This document shows positions 25,885 through 34,301 of a DNA stretch of 64,000 bases, piece after piece; positions within the stretch are counted from its first letter, which is position 1; each line of letters opens with the position of its first letter. The stretch covers positions 186,001-250,000 of the forward strand of contig CAVRHR010000004.1 of NCBI GenBank assembly GCA_963721005.1. Reading direction: 5' to 3'. Origin of the DNA: VAZQ01 sp963721005 (GTDB lineage: Bacteria > Pseudomonadota > Alphaproteobacteria > Rhizobiales > Xanthobacteraceae). Under the pieces are notes generated by a model. That model made no database searches and was not told the origin of the DNA. It saw only the letters and a list, made by a program, of their open reading frames with translations. The translations under genes were made by a program, and so were the position numbers.

Positions 25885-26907
25885 ATGCAAACTTCCGGAG
25901 AAGTGCAAGCTCTCGGCTATGTCGGGGTCCGCGCCAAGGCGCTGGAGGAGTGGGGCGATTTCGGCAGCCGCTTTCTCGGCATGCAGCGCATCGACAAGAG
26001 CCGCTCCACGCTGGCGTTCCGGATGGACGACCGGAAGCAGCGGCTGCTGGTCGATGCCGACGGCGGCGAGGGCATCGGCTTCATGGGCTGGGAGCTCGCG
26101 GACGCAGGCTCGCTCGCCGCGCTTGCGGGGCGGCTCGAGCAGGCCGGCACCCAGGTGGCGCAAGGCTCGCAGGCGCTCGCCGCCGAGCGCCACGTGCGCG
26201 ACCTGATCGTGCTGCACGACCCGGCCGGCAACCGGCTCGAATTTTTTCACGGGCCGGAGACCGCGTCCGAGCCGTTCGTGCCCGGGCGCAGCATCTCGGG
26301 CTTCCGCACCGGCCCGCTCGGCATGGGACACGTGGTGCTGCACGTCGACAGCATCGATCGGGTGATGCCGTTCTATCGCGAGTTGCTCGGCTTCCGGCTG
26401 AGCGATTTCTGGCTGCGCCCGTTCCGCGGCTACTTCATGAACGTCAACCAGCGCCACCACAGCCTCGCCTTCATCGAGACTGGCCGCAACGCCGCCCATC
26501 ACATGATGATCGAGCTCTACAGCCTCGACGACGTCGGCCAGGGCTACGATCTGGCGCAGGCCGAGGACGGCCGCGTCGCAGTCACGCTCGGCCGCCATTC
26601 GGGCGATTACATCACCTCGTTCTATTCGTGGAATCCGTCCGGCTTCATGACCGAGTACGGCTGGGGCGCCCAATCGATCGATCCCGCCACCTGGCAACCG
26701 TTCGAGCGCAGGTTCGGAGCGAGCCTGTGGGGCCACGACCGCTCCTGGATGACGGCCGACAAGCAGATCGAGGCGCGCGAGCTGCGCCGCCAAGCCGCCG
26801 AAGCCGGCCTGCGCCAGCCCGTGCAGGTGATCGAGGGCAACTACACCCTGATGCCCGGGGAGTGCCCGTGGCTCGACGCGCTGAAGCAAGAGCAAAAGAT
26901 CGGGTGA
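25885..26907 (+). CDS. Type I extradiol dioxygenase (VOC family, BphC-like)
   Basis: 340 residues with two vicinal-oxygen-chelate domains. The C-terminal domain has the Fe(II) ligands: His149 in MGHVVLHVD, His206 (or 205) in AAHHMMIE and Glu257 in SGFMTEYGW. The classical extradiol signature GRHSGDYITSFYSWNPSGFM also supplies the catalytic His238. The N-terminal domain lacks metal ligands, as usual. It should open a catecholic ring at the meta position. The ATG at 25885 was chosen because upstream sequence is the end of ligJ; the gap is only 22 bases, so co-transcription is likely. The ring substrate (biphenyldiol, catechol or a carboxylated diol) cannot be told. Confidence 0.85.
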   Translation: MQTSGEVQALGYVGVRAKALEEWGDFGSRFLGMQRIDKSRSTLAFRMDDRKQRLLVDADGGEGIGFMGWELADAGSLAALAGRLEQAGTQVAQGSQALAAERHVRDLIVLHDPAGNRLEFFHGPETASEPFVPGRSISGFRTGPLGMGHVVLHVDSIDRVMPFYRELLGFRLSDFWLRPFRGYFMNVNQRHHSLAFIETGRNAAHHMMIELYSLDDVGQGYDLAQAEDGRVAVTLGRHSGDYITSFYSWNPSGFMTEYGWGAQSIDPATWQPFERRFGASLWGHDRSWMTADKQIEARELRRQAAEAGLRQPVQVIEGNYTLMPGECPWLDALKQEQKIG

Positions 26908-26935
26908 GCGGTCGGAACGCCGGCGCTGCCGCCGG

Positions 26936-27361
26936 TCACGCTGCGCTGTTCTGCTGCTGCGCCCTTGCCGCGGCCGCCAGGTCCTCGATGTTGATGTGGC
27001 CTAGCGCCCCCGAGAACACCACCTCGGCCTGGGTCAGCGCCGGCAGCACTACCTCGGCCAGCAGGGCCGAGCGCGGCGTCGCGCCGTTGCTGCCCTCCTC
27101 CATGGTGCCGATCGCGCGCAAGATGTCGTGAGCCGTGATGCCGCGTGGCTCGCGCGCGAGCTCATAGCCGCCGCGCGGCCCGCGCACCCCCTTGAGCACG
27201 CCCTGGCGCACCAGCGCCTGCAGCACCGGCTCGAGATGCCGGGGCGGCAGCCGGTGGCGGCTCGCCAGCGCCTTGGCGGCCACCGGCTGGCCGCGCGCGT
27301 GCAGGGCCACGTCGATGACAGCGGCGATCGCCAGCAAGCCTTTGCGCGGCAACAATGACAT
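26936..27361 (-). CDS. Rrf2 family transcriptional regulator without cluster cysteines
   Basis: 141 residues from the Met at 27361 (MSLLPRKGLLAIAAVIDVAL). The winged-helix Rrf2 signature is visible: AKALASRHRLPPRHLEPVLQ followed by LVRQGVLKGVRGPRGGYELA. The protein contains no cysteine, so it cannot carry the [2Fe-2S] cluster of IscR, NsrR or RirA; it resembles the CymR-like, cluster-free branch. It is convergent with the extradiol dioxygenase gene and lies 61 bases downstream of dut's stop, on the same strand. A target cannot be assigned. The longer open frame to 27430 lacks a ribosome site. Confidence 0.85.
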   Translation of the reverse strand: MSLLPRKGLLAIAAVIDVALHARGQPVAAKALASRHRLPPRHLEPVLQALVRQGVLKGVRGPRGGYELAREPRGITAHDILRAIGTMEEGSNGATPRSALLAEVVLPALTQAEVVFSGALGHINIEDLAAAARAQQQNSAA

Positions 27362-27422
27362 GCGCGGTTCCACGGTAACGGGGTGGGCAGCGGAAGCTTG
27401 CCGATGGGATGCGCCCCATCGG

Positions 27423-27899
27423 TTATTCATTCTTCATGCCCGTAGAACCAAAACCCGCAACTCCGCGTGTGGTTTCATCAAGATTTACCGTCGCACGGAT
27501 TTTGACGCGCAACACCGGCGCAATGATCAACTGGGCTATGCGCATGCCGCGGGTCACGGTGAACAATTCCTGGCCAAAATTCACCAGAATGACCTGTATT
27601 TCGCCCCGATAGTCGGCATCGATAGTTCCGGGCGCATTGAGGACGGTAACTCCATGCCGCGCCGCCAGGCCCGAGCGGGGCCGCACCTGTCCCTCGGTTC
27701 CCGCCGGCAAAGCGATCGCCAAGCCGGTCGGAATGAGGGCGCGCGCACCGGGCGCGATGCTGACCGGCGCCTCGACCGCGACCGCGGCCATGAGATCGAG
27801 GCCGGCCGCGTCCGCGCTCTGATAGGCGGGAAGCGGCAGACCGGCGCCATGCGGGAGTTGCCTCACGTCGAGTTGCCATTGGGGCTTTGCCTCGCTCAC
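27423..27899 (-). CDS. dut: dUTP pyrophosphatase
   Basis: Trimeric dUTPase, hydrolysing dUTP to dUMP and pyrophosphate in the cytoplasm. All five family motifs are visible: AGLDLMAA; PRSGLAARHGV; GTIDADYRGEIQVILVNFG with the catalytic Asp; RIAQLIIAPV; and the C-terminal RGVAGFGSTG. The GTG start at 27899 gives 158 residues, a normal length, and overlaps the coaBC stop by the GTGA sequence. The upstream open extension reads out of frame over coaBC and was rejected. The order coaBC-dut is conserved in rhizobia. Confidence 0.95.
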   Translation of the reverse strand: MSEAKPQWQLDVRQLPHGAGLPLPAYQSADAAGLDLMAAVAVEAPVSIAPGARALIPTGLAIALPAGTEGQVRPRSGLAARHGVTVLNAPGTIDADYRGEIQVILVNFGQELFTVTRGMRIAQLIIAPVLRVKIRATVNLDETTRGVAGFGSTGMKNE

Positions 27900-29305
27900 G
27901 GCGCTGCTCCGGCGAGTGTTGCGGCGATGCGGGCGACCAGTGCTTGGGCCACCGCGTCCTTCGACTGCGGCGGCCACGATTCCACGCCGGCGCTGGAGAT
28001 CAGATGCACCCGGTTGCTGTCGCCGCCCATGATCCCGGTCGCGGTCGAGACGTCATTGGCCAAAATCCAGTCGCAGCCCTTGCGGGCGAGCTTGGCTTGC
28101 GCATTCTCGATCACTTTCTCGGTCTCGGCCGCAAAGCCGATCACCAGGCGCGGCCGCTTGGCTTTGCGGTGCGCGATGGTGGCGAGAATGTCCGGGTTTT
28201 CCATGAGGGTGAGGGCAGGGGTCGCGCCCTTCTGCTTCTTGATTTTCTGGCGGCCCGCCTCCGCCACCCGCCAATCCGCGACCGCGGCGGCGAACACCGC
28301 GCAATCGACCGGCAGCGCCCGCTCGACTGCGGCGAGCATCTCGCGCGCGGTCTCGACCCGTACCGTCTTCACCCCGGGCGGCTCCGCAATGCTCACCGGG
28401 CCGCTGATCAGCACCACCTCGGCGCCGGCTGCGGCCGCTGCCGCCGCGATCGCATGGCCCTGCTTGCCGGAGGAGCGGTTGGCGATGTAGCGCACCGGAT
28501 CAATCGGCTCATGGGTAGGTCCCGAGGTCACCAGCATTTTCTTGCCGGCGAGCATTTCATCCTGATACGCGCTGTGCTTGGCGAGCAGCGCCTCGGCGGC
28601 GGCCGCGATCTCGAGCGGCTCCGCCATCCGGCCGGTGCCGGCTTCTCCGCGCTCCGCCATCTCGCCTTCGCCGGGTCCCACCACGACAATTCCGTCGGCC
28701 GCGAGCCGCGCGAGATTGCGCCGCGTCGCTGCATGGCCCCACATCCGCGGGTTCATGGCGGGCGCGATCAGCACCGGCGCCGTGGTGGCGAGCAGCACCG
28801 CGGTGGCGAGGTCGTCGGCATGGCCGTTCGCCATCTTGGCCATCAGGTCGGCGGTCGCGGGCGCCACCACCACCAGGTCGGCGGCGCGCGCCAGCCGGAT
28901 ATGGCCGACATCATGCTCGCTCGCCGGATCGAACAGATCGGTGTAGGCGCGCTCGCCGCTCAGCGCGCCGGCCGCAAGCGGCGTCACGAACTTTTGTGCC
29001 GCCGCCGTCAGCACGCAACGCAGCGTGGCGCCGCGCTCCTGCAGCCGGCGAATGAGATCGAGGGATTTGTAGGCTGCAATGCCGCCGCCGATGATCAAGA
29101 GGACACGCCGCGCGTGCGGCTCCGGCTGTGGTTGCGGCGCCGCGTCGGCGGCCCGGGATGGTGCGGGAATTGGGTCCGCGCCGTCCGCCATCTCGCGCAG
29201 GATGGTGCGGGCTTCGTCCTCCATGGAGCGGCCGTGGCGGGCCGCGCGCAGCCGCAGCCGCTGCTTGAGGTCGTCGTCGAGCCCGCGAATGGTGATGCTG
29301 GCCAT
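27896..29305 (-). CDS. coaBC: CoaBC with N-terminal ribbon-helix-helix domain
   Basis: Bifunctional phosphopantothenoylcysteine synthetase/decarboxylase of coenzyme A synthesis, 469 residues. CoaC starts near residue 66 (RRVLLIIGGGIAAYKSLDLI), with the active-site His in HIRLARAADLVV and the PAMNPRMW motif. CoaB has SSGKQGHAIAAAAAAAGAEV, KIKKQKG and ILANDVS. The first 40 residues are a separate module, MASITIRGLDDDLKQRLRLR followed by SMEDEARTILREM, which matches the FitA/Arc-type ribbon-helix-helix DNA-binding fold of plasmid-stability antitoxins. A proline-rich linker joins them, with no stop between. A Met at residue 39 could allow independent CoaBC synthesis. The extension's function is unknown. 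Confidence 0.92.
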   Translation of the reverse strand: MASITIRGLDDDLKQRLRLRAARHGRSMEDEARTILREMADGADPIPAPSRAADAAPQPQPEPHARRVLLIIGGGIAAYKSLDLIRRLQERGATLRCVLTAAAQKFVTPLAAGALSGERAYTDLFDPASEHDVGHIRLARAADLVVVAPATADLMAKMANGHADDLATAVLLATTAPVLIAPAMNPRMWGHAATRRNLARLAADGIVVVGPGEGEMAERGEAGTGRMAEPLEIAAAAEALLAKHSAYQDEMLAGKKMLVTSGPTHEPIDPVRYIANRSSGKQGHAIAAAAAAAGAEVVLISGPVSIAEPPGVKTVRVETAREMLAAVERALPVDCAVFAAAVADWRVAEAGRQKIKKQKGATPALTLMENPDILATIAHRKAKRPRLVIGFAAETEKVIENAQAKLARKGCDWILANDVSTATGIMGGDSNRVHLISSAGVESWPPQSKDAVAQALVARIAATLAGAAP

Positions 29306-29352
29306 CGATCTGCTCCATGCTCGGCCGTTGTGGGCACGTCTTCGAATGATGT

Positions 29353-29419
29353 CAGGGATGCAGAGCGTTTCACTCCTTCTCCCCTGTGGGGCGAGGGAGT
29401 GAAACGCCGTGCGTCCCTA
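29353..29419. repeat. Long hairpin repeat upstream of coaBC
   Basis: Arms CGTTTCACTCC (29366-29376) and GGAGTGAAACG (29396-29406) are perfectly complementary, and the symmetry extends imperfectly outward to AGGGATGC / GCGTCCCT. The loop carries a second small hairpin (CCCCTGTGGGG). It looks like a short mobile-type palindrome. It sits between ubiB and coaBC and may form a terminator or processing site on the minus strand. Confidence 0.65.
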
Positions 29420-29508
29420 AAACCGCCGCCAGCGTGGGGCCGAGACCAGATTAAACCTAGCAGGTGATTGCAATGCAATCAACGCAATCACCAACCCGGG
29501 TCGCCGGG

Positions 29509-31080
29509 CTACCAGCCGCGAACCACCAGCCAGCCCAGCAGCGCTGCGATCGCCCATAGCGCCGCCGCGCTCCAGCGGTTGCGGCGCGCTTCCGCCCGCC
29601 CGATTGCGGCGACCGTTTCGGGTGCCAGCACCATGCCGTCGCGGGTGATGGCGTCGAGCTGCCCGACCAGGACGGCGCCGCGGGCGAGCAGCGCCGGCAC
29701 CGCGCCCAGGAACCGCCCGAGCTCGCGCACCCCGTCGGCGGCGCTCTCGAGCTGGCCGGCGGGCCCGAGATGGCGCTCGATCCATTCCCGCACCACCGGC
29801 TCCGCCACCGTCCACATGTCGAGCTTGGGATCGAGCCCGCGCCCCACGCCTTCGACCACCACCATGGTCTTCTGCAGCAGCAGCAACTCCGGGCGGGTGC
29901 GCATGTCGAACAGGCCGGTGACCTCGAACAGCAGCATCAAGAGCTTGGCCATGGAGATGTCTTCGGCCGTGCGGTTGTGGATCGGCTCGCCGATGGCCCG
30001 GATCGCCTGCGCGAAGCTTTCGACCGAATGGTGGGCCGGCACATAGCCGGCCTCGAAATGCACCTCGGCGGTGCGCTGATAGTCGCGGGTGATGAAGCCG
30101 TAGAGGATCTCGGCGAGGAAGCGGCGCTCCTTGCGTCCGAGCCGACCCATGATGCCGAAATCGACCGCCACCAGCTTGCGATCGTGGTCGACGAACAAAT
30201 TGCCGGGATGCATGTCGGCATGAAAGAAGCCGTCGCGCAGCGCATGGCGCAGGAAGGTCTGGATCACAGCGCGGCCCAGATCCTTGAGATCGAAACCCTC
30301 CGCCTCCAGCTTGGCGCGGTCCGACAGTGGGGTGGCGTCAATCCATTCGAGCGTGAGCACGTCGCGCGCGGTCCGGTTCCAATCGACCGTGGGCACGCGG
30401 AAATCCGGATCCGCCTTGGTGTTCTCCGCCATCTCCGAAAGCGCGGCCGCCTCCAGCCGCAGATCCAGCTCGATGGTGACCGAGCGGCGCAGCGTCTCCA
30501 CCACCTCGATGAGGCGCAACCGCCGCGCTTCGGCCGACAGGTTCTCGGCGTGCCGGGCCACGAAGGCGAAAGCCTGGAGGTCGACTTTGCAGCGGTGCTC
30601 GATGCCGGGCCGCAATACCTTCACCGCCACCGCCTGCCGGCCTGCATCCGTGGTGATCTCGGCCCGGTGGACTTGCGCGATCGAGGCGGCCGCGACCGGC
30701 GGGCCGAACGACGCGAACATGTCGGCGAGCGGAAGCCCGAACGCCGCCTCGACGGCGCGAACGGCTTCCGCCTGCGGGAACGGTGCCATCCGGTCCTGCA
30801 GGGATTCCAGGTCGCGCGCCAGCACCACCCCGACCACATCGGGCCGGGTCGCCAGGAACTGGCCGAGCTTGACGTAGGTGGGGCCGAGCCGGGTGAGCGC
30901 GGCGGCCAGCCGATTGGCCGCGATGGTGCCGGCGGGCCGCTCGATCAGGCGGGCGGCGCGCAACGCCAAGCGCACCGGCACCGGCACCTGTGCCGGATCG
31001 ATCAAAGCGAACACGCCCTCGCGGGCGAACACCAGGCCCGCCCGCGCGAGCCGGACCAAATGGGCAATGCCGGTGATCAC
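29509..31080 (-). CDS. ubiB: UbiB, ubiquinone biosynthesis atypical kinase/ATPase
   Basis: 523 residues, usual for UbiB, which assists ubiquinone assembly at the inner membrane. ABC1/ADCK signatures are present: the invariant KxGQ element in TYVKLGQFLATRPDVV, VAAASIAQVHRAEI (the A-rich nucleotide loop), FHADMHPGNLFVD and VDFGIMGRLG. Two hydrophobic helices close the C-terminus (SAAALWAIAALLGWLVVRGW). The GTG start at 31080 overlaps the ubiE stop (GTGA), so ubiE and ubiB are co-translated. The longer frame to 31332 lies within ubiE and was rejected. Confidence 0.95.
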   Translation of the reverse strand: MITGIAHLVRLARAGLVFAREGVFALIDPAQVPVPVRLALRAARLIERPAGTIAANRLAAALTRLGPTYVKLGQFLATRPDVVGVVLARDLESLQDRMAPFPQAEAVRAVEAAFGLPLADMFASFGPPVAAASIAQVHRAEITTDAGRQAVAVKVLRPGIEHRCKVDLQAFAFVARHAENLSAEARRLRLIEVVETLRRSVTIELDLRLEAAALSEMAENTKADPDFRVPTVDWNRTARDVLTLEWIDATPLSDRAKLEAEGFDLKDLGRAVIQTFLRHALRDGFFHADMHPGNLFVDHDRKLVAVDFGIMGRLGRKERRFLAEILYGFITRDYQRTAEVHFEAGYVPAHHSVESFAQAIRAIGEPIHNRTAEDISMAKLLMLLFEVTGLFDMRTRPELLLLQKTMVVVEGVGRGLDPKLDMWTVAEPVVREWIERHLGPAGQLESAADGVRELGRFLGAVPALLARGAVLVGQLDAITRDGMVLAPETVAAIGRAEARRNRWSAAALWAIAALLGWLVVRGW

Positions 31081-31853
31081 AATCGCCAGCCCGAATGCAG
31101 CGCCACGATGCCGCCGGTGAGCGGCTGGAAGGAGACACGCGCGAAACCGGCTGACCGCATCATCCCGGCGAAGCTTTCCGGCCGCGGAAACTGGCGGATC
31201 GATTCGACCAGATAGCGGTAGGCCTCGGCATCGCCGGTAACCAGGCGGCCGAGGGCCGGAATGACGTTGAACGAGTAGAAGTCGTAGAGCGCGTCCAGCC
31301 CCGGCAGGTCGACGGTGGAGAACTCCAGGCACAGAAAGCGGCCCCCGATCGCCAGCACGCGGCGGGCCTCGGCGAGCGCCGCCTCAATGCGCGGCACGTT
31401 GCGGATGCCGAACGCGATCGTCACCGCCTCGAAGGAGCGGTCCGCGAACGGCAGCTTCTCGGCATCGGCTTCGACAAAATCGACGCCGGCGAGCCCGCGG
31501 GCGGCGGCGCGCGCGCGCCCTACCTCCAGCATGTCGGGATTGATGTCGACCACCGTCGCCCGGGTGGCGCTGCCGCCGGCCGCCAGCACCCGGAACGCCA
31601 CGTCGCCGGTGCCGCCCGCGAGATCGAGCAGCGCGAAGCGCCGGTTCCGGGGTGGGTTCGCGGCGGTGACCAGCGCCGACTTCCAGGCGCGGTGCAGCCC
31701 GGCCGACATCAGGTCGTTCATCAGGTCGTAGCGGTTCGCCACGCTGTGGAACACGTCGTCGACCAGGGTCTGCTTGGCGCCAAGCGGCACGTCCCGGAAG
31801 CCGAAATGGGTGGTCTCGGCGTCTTCATGCGGTTCCGCGGGAGGCGCGTTCAT
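31077..31853 (-). CDS. ubiE: UbiE, bifunctional demethylmenaquinone/ubiquinone C-methyltransferase
   Basis: 258-residue SAM-dependent methyltransferase. The SAM-binding loop is LLDLAGGTGDVAFRVL, with FHSVANRYDLMNDLMSAGLH upstream and AFGIRNVPRIEAALAEARRV downstream, all characteristic of UbiE. The Met at 31853 (MNAPPAEPHEDAETTHFGF) is the best start; the frame extends to 31967 without coding character. It is divergent from mutM and overlaps ubiB by four bases. Confidence 0.95.
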   Translation of the reverse strand: MNAPPAEPHEDAETTHFGFRDVPLGAKQTLVDDVFHSVANRYDLMNDLMSAGLHRAWKSALVTAANPPRNRRFALLDLAGGTGDVAFRVLAAGGSATRATVVDINPDMLEVGRARAAARGLAGVDFVEADAEKLPFADRSFEAVTIAFGIRNVPRIEAALAEARRVLAIGGRFLCLEFSTVDLPGLDALYDFYSFNVIPALGRLVTGDAEAYRYLVESIRQFPRPESFAGMMRSAGFARVSFQPLTGGIVALHSGWRL

Positions 31854-31984
31854 CGGCGATCGTCCTTGTCCGACAAGACCATAGCGCGGGGCGCGGAGGA
31901 GTTCTATGTGTCGGTCCGAGGTTTCGCCGGTATGGTTGAGCAGGCCGCGCGCGTCCTCAGCATTCACGCCGGGATATCCGCCGC

Positions 31985-32866
31985 ATGCCTGAGCTACCCG
32001 AAGTCGAGACGGTTCGCCGCGGCCTCGAGCCGGTCATGCAGGGCGCACGCTTCGCGGCCGTCGAGGCCCGCCGGCCCGATCTGCGCTGGCCGCTGCCGCC
32101 CGACTTCGCGGCGCGGCTGCAAGGCCAGACCGTCACCGGGCTCGGCCGCCGCGCCAAATATCTGCTGCTCGATCTCTCCTCCGGCGAGGTGCTGCTGATG
32201 CATCTGGGCATGTCGGGATCGTTCCGGGTGTCGCATGACGGCGGCACCGCCAAGCCCGGCAACTATCATCGGGCGCCGCCGCAACATGCGGCGCACGACC
32301 ACGTGGTGTTCCACATGTCGAACGGAGCCGCGATCGCGTTCAACGATCCGCGCCGCTTTGGCTCCATGAAGCTGGTGCCGCGCGGCCAGCTCGACCAGGA
32401 GCCGCTGTTGCGCGCACTCGGGCCCGAGCCGCTCGGCAACGCGTTCGACGCCGCCATGCTGGCGCGCGCCTGCCGGGGCAAGAAAACGAGCCTCAAGGCG
32501 GCGTTGCTGGATCAGCGGGTGGTGGCGGGGCTCGGCAACATCTACGTTTGCGAGGCGCTCTGGCGCGCGCGCCTGTCGCCGAAGCGCCGCGCCGCCACCA
32601 TCGCGACCCGCACCGGCGCGCCGAACGAGCGCGCGACTGCGCTGGTGCAAGCCATTCGCGACGTTCTCAACGATGCGATCCGGGCCGGCGGCTCCTCGCT
32701 GCGCGACCACCGGCGCACCGACGGCGAGCTCGGCCTGTTCCAGCACCAGTTCGCGGTCTACGACCGCGAAGGTGAGCGCTGCCCGCGCCGCGGCTGCGGC
32801 GGCACCATCAAGCGCATCGTGCAGACCGGGCGCTCGACCTTCTTCTGCCCGGTGTGCCAGCGGTGA
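31985..32866 (+). CDS. mutM: Formamidopyrimidine-DNA glycosylase
   Basis: 293 residues. Base-excision repair enzyme removing 8-oxoguanine and formamidopyrimidines, with AP-lyase activity. The catalytic N-terminus is MPELPEVETVRRGLEPV (Pro2 as nucleophile, Glu3 as acid), LLMHLGMSGSFRV is the helix-two-turn-helix entry, and the C-terminal zinc finger is CPRRGCGGTIKRIVQTGRS closing with FFCPVCQR. Divergent from ubiE across 131 bases. In relatives it is followed by an enoyl-CoA hydratase gene, here separated by an inserted hydrolase gene. Confidence 0.96.
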   Translation: MPELPEVETVRRGLEPVMQGARFAAVEARRPDLRWPLPPDFAARLQGQTVTGLGRRAKYLLLDLSSGEVLLMHLGMSGSFRVSHDGGTAKPGNYHRAPPQHAAHDHVVFHMSNGAAIAFNDPRRFGSMKLVPRGQLDQEPLLRALGPEPLGNAFDAAMLARACRGKKTSLKAALLDQRVVAGLGNIYVCEALWRARLSPKRRAATIATRTGAPNERATALVQAIRDVLNDAIRAGGSSLRDHRRTDGELGLFQHQFAVYDREGERCPRRGCGGTIKRIVQTGRSTFFCPVCQR

Positions 32867-33041
32867 AGCCAGGCGATCCCATTGCACTTTTCCCGGATGC
32901 GGTGCAGCGCGTAGCTCTTGCGAAGCGGTGCTCCGCTGATCCGGGATCGTTCCGGATTCACCGCGTGGAACGATCCCGGGTCTGCAGCGCATCTACAAGA
33001 GTTGTTGCGCTGCGCCCGGGAAAAGTCCAACCGCTCTTGCC

Positions 33042-34211
33042 CTACTGCTTGGCCACCAACGCCTTGTCGAGCCATTGGTAGATCACCGCCGCGATCTCCT
33101 TGCTGTTCTTCTCCTGCATCATGACGTGGCTGTTGCCCTTGATGCCGAGGTCGGCGAGCTTGATCCAGGTGGCCGCGACGCCGGCCTGGCGCAGGTACTT
33201 CACGGTGCAATGGTCGTAAGGCGCGTGATAGGAGGCCTCCGACGTCAGCACCATGACCGGCATTTTCTGCAGGTTGGGAAGCTGCCGCGCCGGCTCGGCC
33301 TGCTTCCAGCAGGTCACCAGATCGGGCGCGTCGGGTTTGTCCTCCTTGACGAAACGCAGCTCGGCGGCGTCCTTGACGGCGGGCGAATAGCTGAGCGGAA
33401 CCGCCGTCACTCCGTAAGGCAGCGCCACCGGCCCTTCCTTGAACCAATCCGGCGCGCCGACCAGCTCCACGCCATGGACCGGCGGCCCGTTGGGCTCGAC
33501 CCCCACGATCGCCTTCACCAGCTCCGGCCTTGCATCCGCGACCGGCCACGCAAAGGCGCCAGCCTGCGAATGCACTAGGATGATCGAGGGGCCGATCTTG
33601 TCGAGCAGCGCCACCAGGGCGTCGCGGTTGAAGACCTGCGATTTGGCGAAGTCCTTCATCTCCGGCACGTAGCTGCCGGTCATCTGCAGGGTGACGGCAT
33701 CATCGGGTGTGCCATTGCCCGGCCATTGGGTGTGCAGATGCGCCTGCGGCCAGAGCTTGAACTTCTCCTGCTGCAGGTAACGGCGTTGGCCGCTCTCGCC
33801 ATCGGCGAGCGACTGCGGTCCATAGGCTTCGGTCAGATAGCCGGAACGTCCGCGGCCGGGCTGGTCCACCACATAGACGGCATAGCCGCGGCGCGCGAAA
33901 TACTGCGCCCAGCTCTCGCGGCCGTCGGGCGTGCCCGTGAAGGTGGTGCCGGTGCGGGTGCCCCCATGCACCATGACGATCGGGAACGGATGGGTCTGCT
34001 TCACCGGAATGCGCATCTCCACATACATCTGCCCGACCACATAGGTGTGGCCGTCGACGGTGGTGTTCTTGCCGCCGACATAGAAGAAGCCGTCGCGCGC
34101 GAGCGCAAGCGGCGGGTCATCCTCGGCCCGCGCCGCTACGGTGCCGAGAACGGCGCCGGCGGCGAGGGCGGTGGCGCAGCAGACGGCGATCAATCTGGTT
34201 TTCTGGGTCAT
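33042..34211 (-). CDS. Secreted alpha/beta hydrolase
   Basis: 389 residues with a Sec signal (LIAVCCATALAAGAVLGTVA, ending AARAE). The fold is indicated by PIVMVHGGTRTGTTFTGTPD (oxyanion region), YAVYVVDQPGRGRSGY and the nucleophile elbow ILVHSQAGAF with Ser near residue 215. The elbow is H-S-Q-A-G where G-x-S-x-G is usual. A catalytic His lies near the C-terminus, probably in IKGNSHVMMQEKN. It is likely a periplasmic esterase; the substrate is unknown. It interrupts the common mutM - enoyl-CoA hydratase order and is transcribed against both. Confidence 0.8.
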   Translation of the reverse strand: MTQKTRLIAVCCATALAAGAVLGTVAARAEDDPPLALARDGFFYVGGKNTTVDGHTYVVGQMYVEMRIPVKQTHPFPIVMVHGGTRTGTTFTGTPDGRESWAQYFARRGYAVYVVDQPGRGRSGYLTEAYGPQSLADGESGQRRYLQQEKFKLWPQAHLHTQWPGNGTPDDAVTLQMTGSYVPEMKDFAKSQVFNRDALVALLDKIGPSIILVHSQAGAFAWPVADARPELVKAIVGVEPNGPPVHGVELVGAPDWFKEGPVALPYGVTAVPLSYSPAVKDAAELRFVKEDKPDAPDLVTCWKQAEPARQLPNLQKMPVMVLTSEASYHAPYDHCTVKYLRQAGVAATWIKLADLGIKGNSHVMMQEKNSKEIAAVIYQWLDKALVAKQ

Positions 34212-34301
34212 GGGTCGGGTTCCTCCCGGGCGGCATTGTAGGGCACAGTGGCAGGCCCGGGGAATATCGGCTAGTGCTCGGGCTCACCACGAGACCCCGT
34301 C

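Noticed and set aside
27200..28490. 432-codon plus-strand frame over dut and coaBC
   Set aside because: Its sequence is low-complexity Ala/Ser/Arg and it opposes two well-supported genes on the other strand.
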